Below, piece after piece: positions 43,368-52,594 of a stretch of 64,000 nt of DNA (the first letter of the stretch is position 1; the number at the start of each line of letters is the position of its first letter). The position numbers and the translations under genes are program-made. This DNA comes from Candidatus Obscuribacter sp. GTDB taxonomy: Bacteria; Cyanobacteriota; Vampirovibrionia; Obscuribacterales; Obscuribacteraceae. The notes beneath the pieces are model-generated. The model searched no databases and was not told where the DNA came from. It was given only the letters and a program-made list of their open reading frames with translations. The DNA is taken from the NCBI GenBank assembly GCA_021772135.1, contig JADYXQ010000023.1, positions 1-64,000 on the forward strand, read 5' to 3'.

Positions 43368-46145
43368 ATGATGAGTATGACAAGTTCCAGTCAAGCTCAA
43401 GACGCAAAAGGAGAAGCTGAAAAGCTCAAACTTTCCAAAAGGGTTTACCTTTTTGACGAAGGTTTTGCTGCCTTTGCCGGTAATCGTGATGCCATGAAAG
43501 AGCTTCTGGGCGGTAAGGGAGCGGGTCTGGCCGAGATGACCCATTCGGGAGTGAACGTGCCTCCCGGTCTGACAATTTTGACATCGTGCTGCCGACAATA
43601 CACTGAAAACGGGCAGAAAATGCCGGATAAGCTTTTTGACGAAGTGCTTATTGAATTAGCCCATGTAGAAAAAAAGCTAGACCGCGTGCTCGGTGATCTG
43701 GCCAGACCACTGCTTTTGTCGGTGCGTTCCGGTGCTAAGTTTTCTATGCCCGGCATGATGGACACCATTTTAAATTTGGGTCTCAACGATCAAACCGTAG
43801 AATCGATATCTACTTTGACCACCAATGCGCGATTCGCCTGGGACAGCTATCGTCGGTTCATCGCCATGTATAGCAGTGTGGTGCTCGAAATGAGCAAAGA
43901 CAGTTTTGAAGATTTGCTGGAAGATCTCAAAGACGATTTGAAAATTGAAAGTGACGCTGACCTCACTGTTGAAGATTTGAAAAAGCTGGTGACACAATTC
44001 AAGACACTGGTGCAAGAGCGCTCAGGCACATCATTCCCGCAAGATACGAGAGAGCAGCTCAAAGGTGCTGTAGAAGCCGTATTCAGATCGTGGAATAATA
44101 ATCGCGCCATTTATTATCGCAATCTCAATAAAATTGATCACAATCTGGGCACGGCCGTGAATGTGCAGTCTATGGTCTTTGGCAACTTTGACGATACTTC
44201 CGCCACTGGTGTTTGTTTCACTCGCAATCCCAGCACCGGTGAAAAATTATTGTATGGCGAATATCTGGTCAATGCTCAGGGTGAAGATGTGGTGGCAGGC
44301 ACACGCACGCCACTGAAAATTGCCGATATGGCTATAGACATGCCCAAAGTCTATGAAGAGCTTTTAGCCAATGTCGGCCGTCTCGAGCATTATTATCGCG
44401 ATATGCAAGACATCGAATTTACAATCGAACAGGGCAAACTTTATTTGTTGCAAACACGGAGCGGCAAGAGAACTGCAGCGGCCGCCGTCAAAGTAGCTGT
44501 AGATATGGTGGGCGAGGGTATTATCTCTCGCGACGAGGGCTTGAACAGAGTCGAGCCCATGCAGTTAAACCAATTGCTTTTGCCATCTTTTATAGACGAA
44601 GACAAAGCCAAAGCCACCAGTGAAAACCGCTTAATTGCCGTTGGTCTTAACGCCTCTCCCGGAGCCGCTATTGGCCAAATTATTTTCAATCCTGATGAAG
44701 CGGAGAAAATGGCCGGCCAGGGTCTCAAAGTGATTTTGATTAGAATTGAAACCTGTCCTGATGATATACACGGTATCGTACCGGCACAAGGTGTCATCAC
44801 CAGTCGTGGTGGCATGACCAGTCATGCCGCGGTTGTTGCTCGGGGCATGGGCAAGCCCTGTGTAGCCGGCTGCGAAGCTTTGAAAATCGACCTTGAACGA
44901 GAAGAACTGCATGTAAAAGGCAAACTTTATAAAAAGGGCGATTTGATTTCCATCGACGGATCTACCGGTGAGATTTTTGAAGGGCAGATCATCACCCATG
45001 AACCACAGTTTTCGCAAGATTTTCAAACCCTGCTCGAGTGGGCCGATCAGGTGCGCACTCTGGCCATTAGAACCAATGCCGATACTCCAGAAGACGCGAA
45101 ATTAGCCCGTGATTTTGGTGCGCAGGGCATTGGCCTTTGCCGTACCGAGCATATGTTCATGGCCCAAGATCGGCTGCCGGTGATGCAGCAAATGATTCTT
45201 TCCGGCACAGATCTCGAGCGCGAAGCCGCTCTGGCCAAATTGTTGCCCATGCAACGGGCCGATTTCACCGGCATTTTTCAGGCTATGGCCGGTCTGCCCG
45301 TTACCATTCGTCTGCTCGATCCGCCTTTGCATGAGTTTCTCCCTAGAGAAGAACAACTGATTGAAGAAGTTGCCACCATGCGCGCTAAGGGCATTAAAGG
45401 CGCTGACTTGCGCGAAAAAGAAGTGCTTTTGAAAAAAGTTGGTGAGCTGAAAGAATCGAACCCGATGATGGGTTTGCGTGGATGCAGGCTTGGTCTGGTT
45501 TATCCGGGCATCAACCGCATGCAGGTGCAGGCGATTTTCGAAGCTGCCATTGCCGTTAAAAAACAGGGCACCGAAGTTTTGCCTGAAATTATGATCCCTC
45601 TTGTGGGCCACGCCAACGAGCTGAAGTTTGCCAGAGAGCAGCTCGAAGCTGTGGCAAAAGAGGTGATGAAAAGAGAAAAAACTGATGTTGTCTACAAATT
45701 TGGCACCATGATCGAAATTCCTCGAGCATGCGTTACTGCCGATGAAATCGCCGAGTTTGCCGAATTCTTCAGCTTTGGCACCAATGACCTCACCCAGATG
45801 ACCTTTGGCTATTCCAGAGATGATGCCGAAGGCAAGTTTTTACAGCGTTATCTTGATGGCGTAGAGTTCAACGGCGCCAAGCATAAAGTTTTGCTCAACA
45901 ATCCTTTCGAAATATTAGATTTCGGCGGCGTGGGCAAATTGATGCAGATTGCCGTAGAGCTGGGGCGCAAAGTTAAACCTGATCTCAAGCTCGGCATTTG
46001 CGGCGAACATGGAGGCGAGCCCCAATCTATCGCTTTTGCTCACAAGCTTGGCCTCTCTTATGTCAGTTGTTCACCATTCAGAGTTCCTGTGGCCCGGTTA
46101 GCGGCGGCTCAGGCTACCTTGAGCGCTTCCGAGCGCGACAAATAA
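43368..46145 (+). CDS. ppdK: Pyruvate, phosphate dikinase
   Basis: Interconverts pyruvate + ATP + phosphate and PEP + AMP + pyrophosphate. The nucleotide-binding domain starts GGKGAGLAEMTHSGVNVPPG. The swivelling phosphohistidine is in GGMTSHAAVVARGMGKPC near residue 485. The PEP-binding TIM barrel holds GLCRTEHMF, FGTNDLTQMTFGYSRDD and GICGEHGGEP. Start set at ATG 43368 because GGAG lies nine bases upstream; ATG 43353 has no ribosome site. It forms a pair with ppsR (68-base gap) and links glycolysis and gluconeogenesis. Confidence 0.96.
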   Translation: MMSMTSSSQAQDAKGEAEKLKLSKRVYLFDEGFAAFAGNRDAMKELLGGKGAGLAEMTHSGVNVPPGLTILTSCCRQYTENGQKMPDKLFDEVLIELAHVEKKLDRVLGDLARPLLLSVRSGAKFSMPGMMDTILNLGLNDQTVESISTLTTNARFAWDSYRRFIAMYSSVVLEMSKDSFEDLLEDLKDDLKIESDADLTVEDLKKLVTQFKTLVQERSGTSFPQDTREQLKGAVEAVFRSWNNNRAIYYRNLNKIDHNLGTAVNVQSMVFGNFDDTSATGVCFTRNPSTGEKLLYGEYLVNAQGEDVVAGTRTPLKIADMAIDMPKVYEELLANVGRLEHYYRDMQDIEFTIEQGKLYLLQTRSGKRTAAAAVKVAVDMVGEGIISRDEGLNRVEPMQLNQLLLPSFIDEDKAKATSENRLIAVGLNASPGAAIGQIIFNPDEAEKMAGQGLKVILIRIETCPDDIHGIVPAQGVITSRGGMTSHAAVVARGMGKPCVAGCEALKIDLEREELHVKGKLYKKGDLISIDGSTGEIFEGQIITHEPQFSQDFQTLLEWADQVRTLAIRTNADTPEDAKLARDFGAQGIGLCRTEHMFMAQDRLPVMQQMILSGTDLEREAALAKLLPMQRADFTGIFQAMAGLPVTIRLLDPPLHEFLPREEQLIEEVATMRAKGIKGADLREKEVLLKKVGELKESNPMMGLRGCRLGLVYPGINRMQVQAIFEAAIAVKKQGTEVLPEIMIPLVGHANELKFAREQLEAVAKEVMKREKTDVVYKFGTMIEIPRACVTADEIAEFAEFFSFGTNDLTQMTFGYSRDDAEGKFLQRYLDGVEFNGAKHKVLLNNPFEILDFGGVGKLMQIAVELGRKVKPDLKLGICGEHGGEPQSIAFAHKLGLSYVSCSPFRVPVARLAAAQATLSASERDK

Positions 46146-46163
46146 TTCATGGCCGGCCGGTAT

Positions 46164-46237
46164 AGATAGGTTTAGAATAGGGACCTACGCTGGTAAAAAT
46201 ACGAGTACGGCCTTAGAAAAGTAGAACGGACCTATCT
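46164..46237 (+). repeat. 8-bp inverted repeat in the leader of the TPR gene
   Basis: AGATAGGT (46164-46171) and ACCTATCT (46230-46237) are perfect inverted copies. The right arm ends two bases before the ATG at 46240, so pairing could hide the translation start. GGACCTA is also repeated within it (46181 and 46228). Confidence 0.3.
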
Positions 46238-46239
46238 GC

Positions 46240-47190
46240 ATGTCCATTGACGAAAATGTCGACGCCCTCTTAAGGCTTCTTCCAGATATGGAGCAATCAC
46301 TCGGTCCGGATCACCCCGATCTAGCCGAATATTACATCTCGCTTGGCCTTTTGCTCTATCACGACAGTCGCTTTGAAGAAGCGGAAGACCTTTTCTTGCG
46401 CGCGCTCTCCATGCGCGAGCGCCTTCTGGCCGTGGATCATCCTGATGTGGCCGATGCGCTTAATCACCTGGGGCTGGTTTATCTTGCAGAGGGCAAATAT
46501 GCCGATGCCGAGCCGCTTTTAAAGCGAGCCTTGAGTTTGCAAGAAAAAATGTTCGGTGTCGAACATGTTTCAATCGCTGCGGCCCTCAATAATCTGGGCG
46601 ATCTCTACATGACTTTGAATCGCGTTCCCGAAGCAGAAGATGCACTGAAGCGCGGCTTAAAAATTCGCGAGCGCAACTTGGGTTTTGAAGATGGTAGTCT
46701 GATTGAAATTCTCAATTCGCTGGCTAATATCTATTCCGAGCAAAACCGCAATACGGACGCTGAGCCATTATTCCGTCGAGTACTGAAAATTGAAGAGAGG
46801 TTGCACGGCAGCGACCATCCCAATGTAGCTAACGCTCTTAATAATCTGGCTTCTCTTTTTCTGGGCAAAGATCAATTTGACCAGGCTGAGCCTATGCACC
46901 GTCGCGCTTTAGCGATTAGAGAAAGAGTACTCAGTCCAGATCATCCGAAGGTGGCTGAAAGCCTCAACAATTTAGGCTGGCTCTATCATCAGCACGGCAA
47001 TCATGGTCGAGCCGAAAGTCTTTATCGCCGGGCCATTGAAATATGGGAGCGCGCCCTTGGCCCTGATCATGCTTATGTGGCGGCCTGTCTGGAAAATTAC
47101 GCAGAGCTTCTGCGCAAAACCAACCGCGGCACTGAAGCACTTTCCTTAGACAGGCGGGTGCAATTGATTCGCTCTAAATATATGGAATAG
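46240..47190 (+). CDS. Kinesin-light-chain-like TPR protein
   Basis: Seven or so 42-residue TPR units of the kinesin-light-chain type, each with the pattern DHPDVA-ALNNLG-LY---G-YAEAE-L-RAL-I-E (for example ADALNHLGLVYLAEGKYADA and AEPMHRRALAIRERVL). 316 residues, no signal peptide and no other domain. These repeats bind proteins or peptides; the partner is unknown. It ends two bases before the convergent SDR gene. Confidence 0.88.
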   Translation: MSIDENVDALLRLLPDMEQSLGPDHPDLAEYYISLGLLLYHDSRFEEAEDLFLRALSMRERLLAVDHPDVADALNHLGLVYLAEGKYADAEPLLKRALSLQEKMFGVEHVSIAAALNNLGDLYMTLNRVPEAEDALKRGLKIRERNLGFEDGSLIEILNSLANIYSEQNRNTDAEPLFRRVLKIEERLHGSDHPNVANALNNLASLFLGKDQFDQAEPMHRRALAIRERVLSPDHPKVAESLNNLGWLYHQHGNHGRAESLYRRAIEIWERALGPDHAYVAACLENYAELLRKTNRGTEALSLDRRVQLIRSKYME

Positions 47191-47192
47191 AA

Positions 47193-48038
47193 TTATTTAT
47201 TGTATTCAGCGGGAATGGCGCTAACGAGACTGCGCATAATGCCTGGAGCCATGCCGTGGAAGCGTTCGGCGATGCGTCCAGGGAGAGTCAAAATAAGCTC
47301 ATGTGAGCCGCCTTTCTCCATGCTTTTGATAATCTCGTCAACACACTGGGCGGTGCTGATGCTCAATACGTGTTTCATCATGGCGCCGGTCAAATCATTT
47401 TTCTCGGCTATTAAAGTCGGATTTTTCTGACCGGGCACAGCATTTTTTTCAAAAAATTCAGTGCGAACCCATCCGGGACAAACCGTCAGTACATCTACCT
47501 GATTGGTCAGCTCAGCTGCTATACCCTCAGACAGAGCGGTGAGGGCAAATTTGCTTGAACAATAGCTGACACTACCGGGAAATGAAATTTTGCCTGCCAC
47601 AGAAGAGATGTTGATAATTTTGCTGCTTTTTGAATTTTTCAGATGCGGCAGCGATGCATAAACTAGGGCCAGTGGTGTAAAGAAATTAACTTCAAAAAGC
47701 CGCCGCCAGTCTTCCATACTGAGACTTTCGAATTTTCCCGGTATGGCCATTCCGGCGTTGTTGACGAGCAAATCTATGCCACCGTATAAGGTGCAACACT
47801 GTTCTACCAAACGGTTGGCCATGTCGTCAGAAGCAATATCGCCTACTATAATTTCCGCCTCGCCACCACTGGCAATGACCTGCTCTCTGGCGGTTAAAAG
47901 TTCAGGCTCGCTCCGAGCAGTCAAAATAAGTTTAGCCTTGTATTTTTTCGCCAGTGAAAGCGCTAACCCGCGTCCGATGCCAGTAGAAGCACCGGTAATG
48001 ATGCCGCGCAGGGGCTGGCCTTTTTTTATTTTTGACAT
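47193..48038 (-). CDS. Short-chain dehydrogenase/reductase
   Basis: Classical SDR of 281 residues: nucleotide-binding GASTGIGRGLALSLAKKY (16-33), NNAGMAIPG (near 92), Ser in ISSVAGK and active-site YCSSK (near 158). The acidic residue pattern after strand 2 (LTARSEPEL) suggests NADP(H). The substrate is unknown; the YqjQ/DltE-like type with a C-terminal extension is closest by eye. It lies 15 bases downstream of a membrane-protein gene on the same strand. Confidence 0.88.
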   Translation of the reverse strand: MSKIKKGQPLRGIITGASTGIGRGLALSLAKKYKAKLILTARSEPELLTAREQVIASGGEAEIIVGDIASDDMANRLVEQCCTLYGGIDLLVNNAGMAIPGKFESLSMEDWRRLFEVNFFTPLALVYASLPHLKNSKSSKIINISSVAGKISFPGSVSYCSSKFALTALSEGIAAELTNQVDVLTVCPGWVRTEFFEKNAVPGQKNPTLIAEKNDLTGAMMKHVLSISTAQCVDEIIKSMEKGGSHELILTLPGRIAERFHGMAPGIMRSLVSAIPAEYNK

Positions 48039-48053
48039 TTTTACTGACTCAGA

Positions 48054-49355
48054 TCAGATGAAGAAGAGGGTTTCAAGGCCGTAAATAGCCAACAAGTAGG
48101 ACATTTCACTTTTATATTGGCTATCTGTCAGCACTGATTTTAATGCATCAATCGACGAGTAGTCTCGATAGCGTTCCTTCAATTGCTTTATGTGACGCAG
48201 AGCGTGAGGCGTGGCGCTTTGATGCAAGCTCAGCCGGTAACCTTCAAAGAAGAACGCTGCCGCCAGATATTGGGCGCCCATCATTGTCAATAGCATCATG
48301 TAGGTAGTGGTATCGTGAACAGTCTGAGTAAAGTATAGAATAGTCGAGCCTGTCAGCAGCAAAATCATAAAGGCGATAACGCTCAGTCCATTGAGAGCGA
48401 AGTTTACCAGGCGCAAAAATATAGCCAGGGCGGCGATGCGAAAGTTTTTGCGGGGGGCGTTATTTAGCACTTCGGACAGGTCAGCGTATAAAGGTATAAA
48501 TGAGCGGGCGCCCAGAGCCGTTTTCACCACAAAGGCGGAAGCTCCGGCTACCGTGAAAATCACGGCACCATTAAGTAGGTTTGGCACCGACTGTAGTATC
48601 AAGGCAATGAAGGCAATTTGCGCCACGGCAAAACAAATAAAGTATGAACGGGCCAGTTTATGTCTTTGACTTTCTTCCAGTAAAAGACCTTTGCGCAAAA
48701 GCTCGGTTTTGAGTTCTTGCTCAAATGATTCTTTGTAGCCGCTGGCGCCCACTTCAGCAATTATACGCATCAGTCCGGTCTTGGAGAAATATTTGCGGAT
48801 ATGGCGCGGGTCTTTCAAAATTTCCTGGGCGGTGCCTTTTAGGGCTGCCGACAAAAGTTTGTAGAGAAAAGGTAATTTGCGCACAAAACCAATGGGATCT
48901 TTTTTGATGTCCATTTTGCCGGTAACGGTCTGTACTTTTTTTTCGCCCCAGTTGCGCACAGACGAAGTGATGATTGATTTCAATCTGTCTTCGTAGTGAC
49001 TACCGGTAGAGCCAGCTTTTTCTTGGGGTAGTGCTGGTAGATTTTTGGCTGGTCTCGGCGCCAGCTCCAGATCGAGTTCTAGTTCCAGCTCCTTTTCTAA
49101 AGACAATTCACCGCTTTTGCTGCGGGTCGACAGTGTGCTGAGGTGAGTCTTAATTTCACGGTGCAGCATGTCGAAAACCAGCACGATCAAAGCAAAGCTG
49201 GTATCGCCGTTTTGACTGAGATATGCAATTTCTACCGGTGCCAGATTTAAATCGGCGTCGCTTTTATCGGTATTATGTTTTTGTTGATTGTCCGACAGCG
49301 ATTTTTGCATAACTAAAAGAGTTACACAGATGAGCAAGAGTTCGACAAAATACAC
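48054..49355 (-). CDS. Hypothetical membrane protein following a receiver-like gene
   Basis: 433 residues from a GTG start; ATG 49310 is an alternative, and neither has a good ribosome site. The N-terminal 150 residues are soluble with an acidic-basic linker (SLEKELELELDLELAPRP). The C-terminal half has four to five hydrophobic helices, such as FICFAVAQIAFIALILQSVP and GAVIFTVAGASAFVVKTAL. No family recognised. It starts seven bases after the stop of the degenerate receiver and precedes the SDR gene, so the three probably form one unit. Confidence 0.65.
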   Translation of the reverse strand: MYFVELLLICVTLLVMQKSLSDNQQKHNTDKSDADLNLAPVEIAYLSQNGDTSFALIVLVFDMLHREIKTHLSTLSTRSKSGELSLEKELELELDLELAPRPAKNLPALPQEKAGSTGSHYEDRLKSIITSSVRNWGEKKVQTVTGKMDIKKDPIGFVRKLPFLYKLLSAALKGTAQEILKDPRHIRKYFSKTGLMRIIAEVGASGYKESFEQELKTELLRKGLLLEESQRHKLARSYFICFAVAQIAFIALILQSVPNLLNGAVIFTVAGASAFVVKTALGARSFIPLYADLSEVLNNAPRKNFRIAALAIFLRLVNFALNGLSVIAFMILLLTGSTILYFTQTVHDTTTYMMLLTMMGAQYLAAAFFFEGYRLSLHQSATPHALRHIKQLKERYRDYSSIDALKSVLTDSQYKSEMSYLLAIYGLETLFFI

Positions 49356-49362
49356 TAAATTT

Positions 49363-49794
49363 TTAGCCGGCTTTAGTTAGCAAATTAGAGCTGACGAGGG
49401 CTGTGTTCGAGCTGACGATTTTCTGACGCAGACCGATTTTGCGCATAACTTCCAGCAAATCTTTCAAGCTGGCTTCTGGCGACAACTGCGCCTCAGACTC
49501 ATAAGCCAGAGGGCCGTCAATGCTTCTAGCATCGCCCTGATGCAAAATGATTACAGGCAAGTCGTACTGTGTTTGTTTTACTCGACGCAGGGTGGAAAGA
49601 GCTTCGACGCCTACAGAGGAAAGACTCAATACAACTAAATCTGTTTGACTCTCACGCAACTTCTGTTCCAGCTTGCTTGTGGGCAAAGCTGTGCCTACAA
49701 CTTCAAAATCTTTGTGTTGCTCAAGCCAGAGGCTGAGCGTAACCAGTGACAGACGGTCACTGTCGACTATGAATACTTTGGTGGGCGGGTTCAT
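49363..49794 (-). CDS. Degenerate response-regulator receiver domain protein
   Basis: A 143-residue stand-alone receiver fold: VFIVDSDRLSLVTLSLWLEQ (acidic pair D11 and D13), then DLVVLSLSSVGVEALSTLRR and LPVIILHQGD. At position 57, where phosphorylatable Asp is expected (DLVLLD), there is Ser, so normal phosphotransfer is unlikely. No output domain is attached. AGG about eleven bases before the ATG is a weak ribosome site. It probably works by protein-protein contact, perhaps with the membrane protein encoded next. Confidence 0.8.
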   Translation of the reverse strand: MNPPTKVFIVDSDRLSLVTLSLWLEQHKDFEVVGTALPTSKLEQKLRESQTDLVVLSLSSVGVEALSTLRRVKQTQYDLPVIILHQGDARSIDGPLAYESEAQLSPEASLKDLLEVMRKIGLRQKIVSSNTALVSSNLLTKAG

Positions 49795-50099
49795 TAGTTT
49801 TCTTACCTGACCTGCGATTGGGTGGTCGGCGGACTTGTGGGAGTGGTGAACAAAATTAGAGCTTGTCTGGTGCGCCTACCAGCCCATCAACTTAATGAAC
49901 TTGTTTTCAAACATAAAGACAAACTGAAGATGTATGCAAGTGTATACCCTTAGCTAGCATTTTGGAATGTTGTTAGAGCGGTCAAACGTTCTGGGCCTTG
50001 TGCTTGAAAAGGCCGAGCAGGTCAAGCATTGGTAGGGCTGTCAAGAGAAAAGATGGAGGAAACTTAATCCCCTTAGATATGCTTTATTGCTCAATCCGG
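49795..50099. other. 305-base spacer between receiver gene and nadC
   Basis: No supported gene. On the minus strand, TTGCAT (complement at 49934-49939) and TATGTT (complement at 49910-49915), 18 bases apart, form a weak promoter candidate for the receiver gene. A 43-codon plus-strand frame (49822-49953) lacks a ribosome site and is probably chance. Nothing else identified. Confidence 0.5.
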
Positions 50100-51029
50100 C
50101 TAGTCAAGAAATTCCAGAGAGAGGTCAATATTTTTTACAGAATGTGTCAGGGCGCCAGTTGAGATCGCATCGACACCATTTATTAAATACGATTTGAGAT
50201 TGCTCAAATTTATTCCGCCGGACACTTCCACAAAACATTCGCTATCTCCATCAGATATCTGCTGGATTGCTTTTTGCACCATATCAGGTGTCATGTTATC
50301 AAGCAGAACGCGCTTTACACCAAGCTCTTGAGCACTTTTCAATTCCGCAAGGGTGCTTACCTCCACTTCCATGATTTGACTCATCTTTATATGTGGATGA
50401 TTTTGCAAATAATTTTGCGCCGCGGCGGCCGCCTCTTTTACGCCGCCGGCAATTTTGACGTGGTTGTCTTTGATCAATATGGCATCGAACAAACCGAAGC
50501 GATGGTTAGTTCCACCGCCGGCGCGAACGCCATAACGCTCCAGCACTCGCAAACCAGGTGTGGTTTTTCTAGTATCTAGAATGGCTATACCGACTGCAGA
50601 CGCCAGTTGAGTATAAAGTCTTGTCTGGCTGGCGATGCCCGAAAGTCTCTGCATAATATTGAGGGCCAATCGCTCACCCTTAAGAATGGCCTGGGCCGGG
50701 CCTTCCAGTCGGGCTACGGCCAGTGGTATTTGAGTTTGATCAATGAAGACGCCGTCTTCTGTCAAAAGTTCGATATTTACCTGATCACTGAGCCGCGCCA
50801 TTACTTTGGCCAGAAATGGTAAACCGGCTATGACACCGGGTTCTTTTATCAAAATTTCTGCTCGAGTGCGCAAATTTGGGTTAACTGTGGCAGCCGTAGT
50901 TAAATCAAACGGATGTTCGGCGCTCTCTTCCTTCGCTCCGAAATCTTCCAGGAAGGCCAGATCCAGTAACTTCTCCAGCAATTCTTCTTGCAATTCGCTG
51001 GTAATTTTTTGAGAAATAAGAGTAGACAT
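50100..51029 (-). CDS. nadC: Nicotinate-nucleotide pyrophosphorylase (carboxylating)
   Basis: Makes nicotinate mononucleotide from quinolinate and PRPP in NAD synthesis. RKTTPGLRVLERYGVRAGGG and HRFGLFDAILIKDNH (near residues 160-195) are the family signature, and the PRPP-site strand ISTGALTHSVKNIDLSLEF ends the protein. The N-terminal region is extended slightly (309 residues against about 280-290). It is divergent from the small coiled-coil gene. No nadA or nadB lies in the window. Confidence 0.95.
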   Translation of the reverse strand: MSTLISQKITSELQEELLEKLLDLAFLEDFGAKEESAEHPFDLTTAATVNPNLRTRAEILIKEPGVIAGLPFLAKVMARLSDQVNIELLTEDGVFIDQTQIPLAVARLEGPAQAILKGERLALNIMQRLSGIASQTRLYTQLASAVGIAILDTRKTTPGLRVLERYGVRAGGGTNHRFGLFDAILIKDNHVKIAGGVKEAAAAAQNYLQNHPHIKMSQIMEVEVSTLAELKSAQELGVKRVLLDNMTPDMVQKAIQQISDGDSECFVEVSGGINLSNLKSYLINGVDAISTGALTHSVKNIDLSLEFLD

Positions 51030-51134
51030 AATCTTATGATGGCCTTTGAAATCAGTTGAGAGTGCGTTAATATTATAATTCCCATAAGCGGATTTTTGAC
51101 GGGTCGGCTGACAGCAGCCTATCCAGGAGTTTAT

Positions 51135-51434
51135 ATGAAGCGCGGAAAAACTGTTGCCTTTGAAATCAAGCTATCAACTCTCGTGGTTTTGATTGGCCTT
51201 GAGTTTTTGATTTTGGCTTGCATGGCTTGTGTCGCATCAAATTCGCAAATTTATGGCAGCTTGCAACGCAGTCGCGATGCTCTACTTGATCAACGACAAT
51301 ATCTTCAAGCTGAAGCAGACAGGCTCAAAGTTAGAGTTAATGCTTTGAACCTTTCTCTTGATACGGTTAACGGTTATTTGCGAGACAACGACCGCGCATT
51401 GCGTGATGTCGAGACCGCCATGAGAAGACAATAA
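51135..51434 (+). CDS. Small membrane coiled-coil protein
   Basis: Start set at ATG 51135, with AGGAG six bases upstream; an in-frame ATG at 51096 lacks a site. About 99 residues: a basic start (MKRGKTVAFEIK), one transmembrane helix (LSTLVVLIGLEFLILACMAC) and a heptad-like helix (LDQRQYLQAEADRLKVRVNA). This layout resembles FtsB/FtsL-like divisome or other bitopic coiled-coil proteins, but no specific motif supports that. A TATAAT at 51074-51079 lies upstream. It precedes a secreted NTF2-like gene by 11 bases. Confidence 0.7.
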   Translation: MKRGKTVAFEIKLSTLVVLIGLEFLILACMACVASNSQIYGSLQRSRDALLDQRQYLQAEADRLKVRVNALNLSLDTVNGYLRDNDRALRDVETAMRRQ

Positions 51435-51445
51435 GTGAGGACAAA

Positions 51446-52000
51446 ATGAACCCTATTTTCGCTTTGCAAAATATTGCTAGCTTCAGTGTTGCCGCTCTGG
51501 TTGCTTTTACTTTTGCTTCAATTAATTGTCCTGCTGCTCTGGCTGAGCACGCTGAAACTCAAGTACATTGCATTGAGCCTCACGCCGCTTGCAGTGAGTC
51601 GCAGAAAGTAATCGATACTTTGCACGAAATGGCAAAGGCAATCAACAAAGGCGATTTTGAACATTTCTCTGAATATTTTGACGAGAATGTCACTACCTTC
51701 GACGATATCACTAAAAAACTACTGGTGGGCAAGAAAGCCGTGATCGCCAGAATTAAAGAGCGCTATGAAGACTCAGTGCGCGACGCCGAGAATCACGCAG
51801 TTTCGTACACTATTTATCAACCTTATGCCAAAGTGCACGATGGTGGCAAAACCGCTTCGGTAACTTGTGTTTTGCGCAAAGTAGTAGGCGGCAAACATCC
51901 GGTGGTTTTCGAATCGCACGACACCAAAGTGTTCGTTAAAGAAGGCGAGCAGTGGAAAGAATTGCACAGCCAGGGGCAGTGGAAAAAGATTTCTTCTTAG
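51446..52000 (+). CDS. Secreted SnoaL/NTF2-like domain protein
   Basis: 184 residues. An N-terminal export signal (SFSVAALVAFTFASINCPAA) is followed by an NTF2-type fold: VIDTLHEMAKAINKGDFEHF, ITKKLLVGKKAVIARIKERY and a strand-rich end WKELHSQGQWKKIS. This is the SnoaL/DUF4440 layout, whose members are often periplasmic or small-molecule-binding. GAGG precedes the ATG. It follows the coiled-coil gene by 11 bases, suggesting cotranscription. Ligand unknown. Confidence 0.78.
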   Translation: MNPIFALQNIASFSVAALVAFTFASINCPAALAEHAETQVHCIEPHAACSESQKVIDTLHEMAKAINKGDFEHFSEYFDENVTTFDDITKKLLVGKKAVIARIKERYEDSVRDAENHAVSYTIYQPYAKVHDGGKTASVTCVLRKVVGGKHPVVFESHDTKVFVKEGEQWKELHSQGQWKKISS

Positions 52001-52016
52001 AAAATTCCACAATATA

Positions 52017-52583
52017 TTAGGTCAAAATCAGACCGGTAGCCAGATCCACGGCGCTGTCGAGATCGGCGAAGAGTGACTCGGGCACAAGATTGTCAATTTG
52101 AAAACGCGACCCCAGTCGCAGCACTAGAGTTAATAGCGCCGCTTGAATAATGGCACCATGATCAAATGCCAGCTCTGGCAGATCGGCTATATTGAAAAAA
52201 GACAGGCTGCGCGCATCGGAAGCGGCGCTGGCAGTGCTTGCTTCATCGCTGGATATAAGCGCCACATAAGCCGCAGTAATCGTGCGGCCCCGCGGATCGC
52301 GACCGATATCGCCAAAGCTGCCGCAAGAAAAGAACCTTGATTGAGGCAATGTGATACTGGTTTCTTCCATAAGTTCGCGGCAGGCCGCTTGTTCAAGGCT
52401 CTGGTCATCTTCATCGAGAAAACCGCCGGGCAGCGCCCATGCGCCCTGACAGGGCGGGTTGAGGCGTTCGACAAGCAAAACTTTTAAGGCGTGCATTTTG
52501 CGGTCATAGTGAAAAAGAGCGGCGTCCACAGTCACTCTGGCCTTGGCATGACGGTCTTGATGCTGGGGGGTGATACTGGTCAT
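52017..52583 (-). CDS. Nudix hydrolase
   Basis: Hydrolyses a nucleoside diphosphate linked to another group. The Nudix box is complete: GGFLDEDD, then E, RELMEE and T, around residues 50-72. A length of 188 and an N-terminal VTVDAALFHYD strand fit the ADP-ribose/NADH-type Nudix group. There is no winged helix, so it is not NrtR. nadC lies about 1 kb away, but orientation and spacing do not show a shared operon. It starts 11 bases from the stop of the alpha/beta hydrolase gene. Confidence 0.92.
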   Translation of the reverse strand: MTSITPQHQDRHAKARVTVDAALFHYDRKMHALKVLLVERLNPPCQGAWALPGGFLDEDDQSLEQAACRELMEETSITLPQSRFFSCGSFGDIGRDPRGRTITAAYVALISSDEASTASAASDARSLSFFNIADLPELAFDHGAIIQAALLTLVLRLGSRFQIDNLVPESLFADLDSAVDLATGLILT

Positions 52584-52594
52584 CGTTAATTACC

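Noticed and set aside
49822-49953. 43-codon plus-strand frame in the receiver-nadC spacer
   Set aside because: No ribosome site, no family-like motif, and the nearest start is an unremarkable GTG; chance is a simpler explanation.
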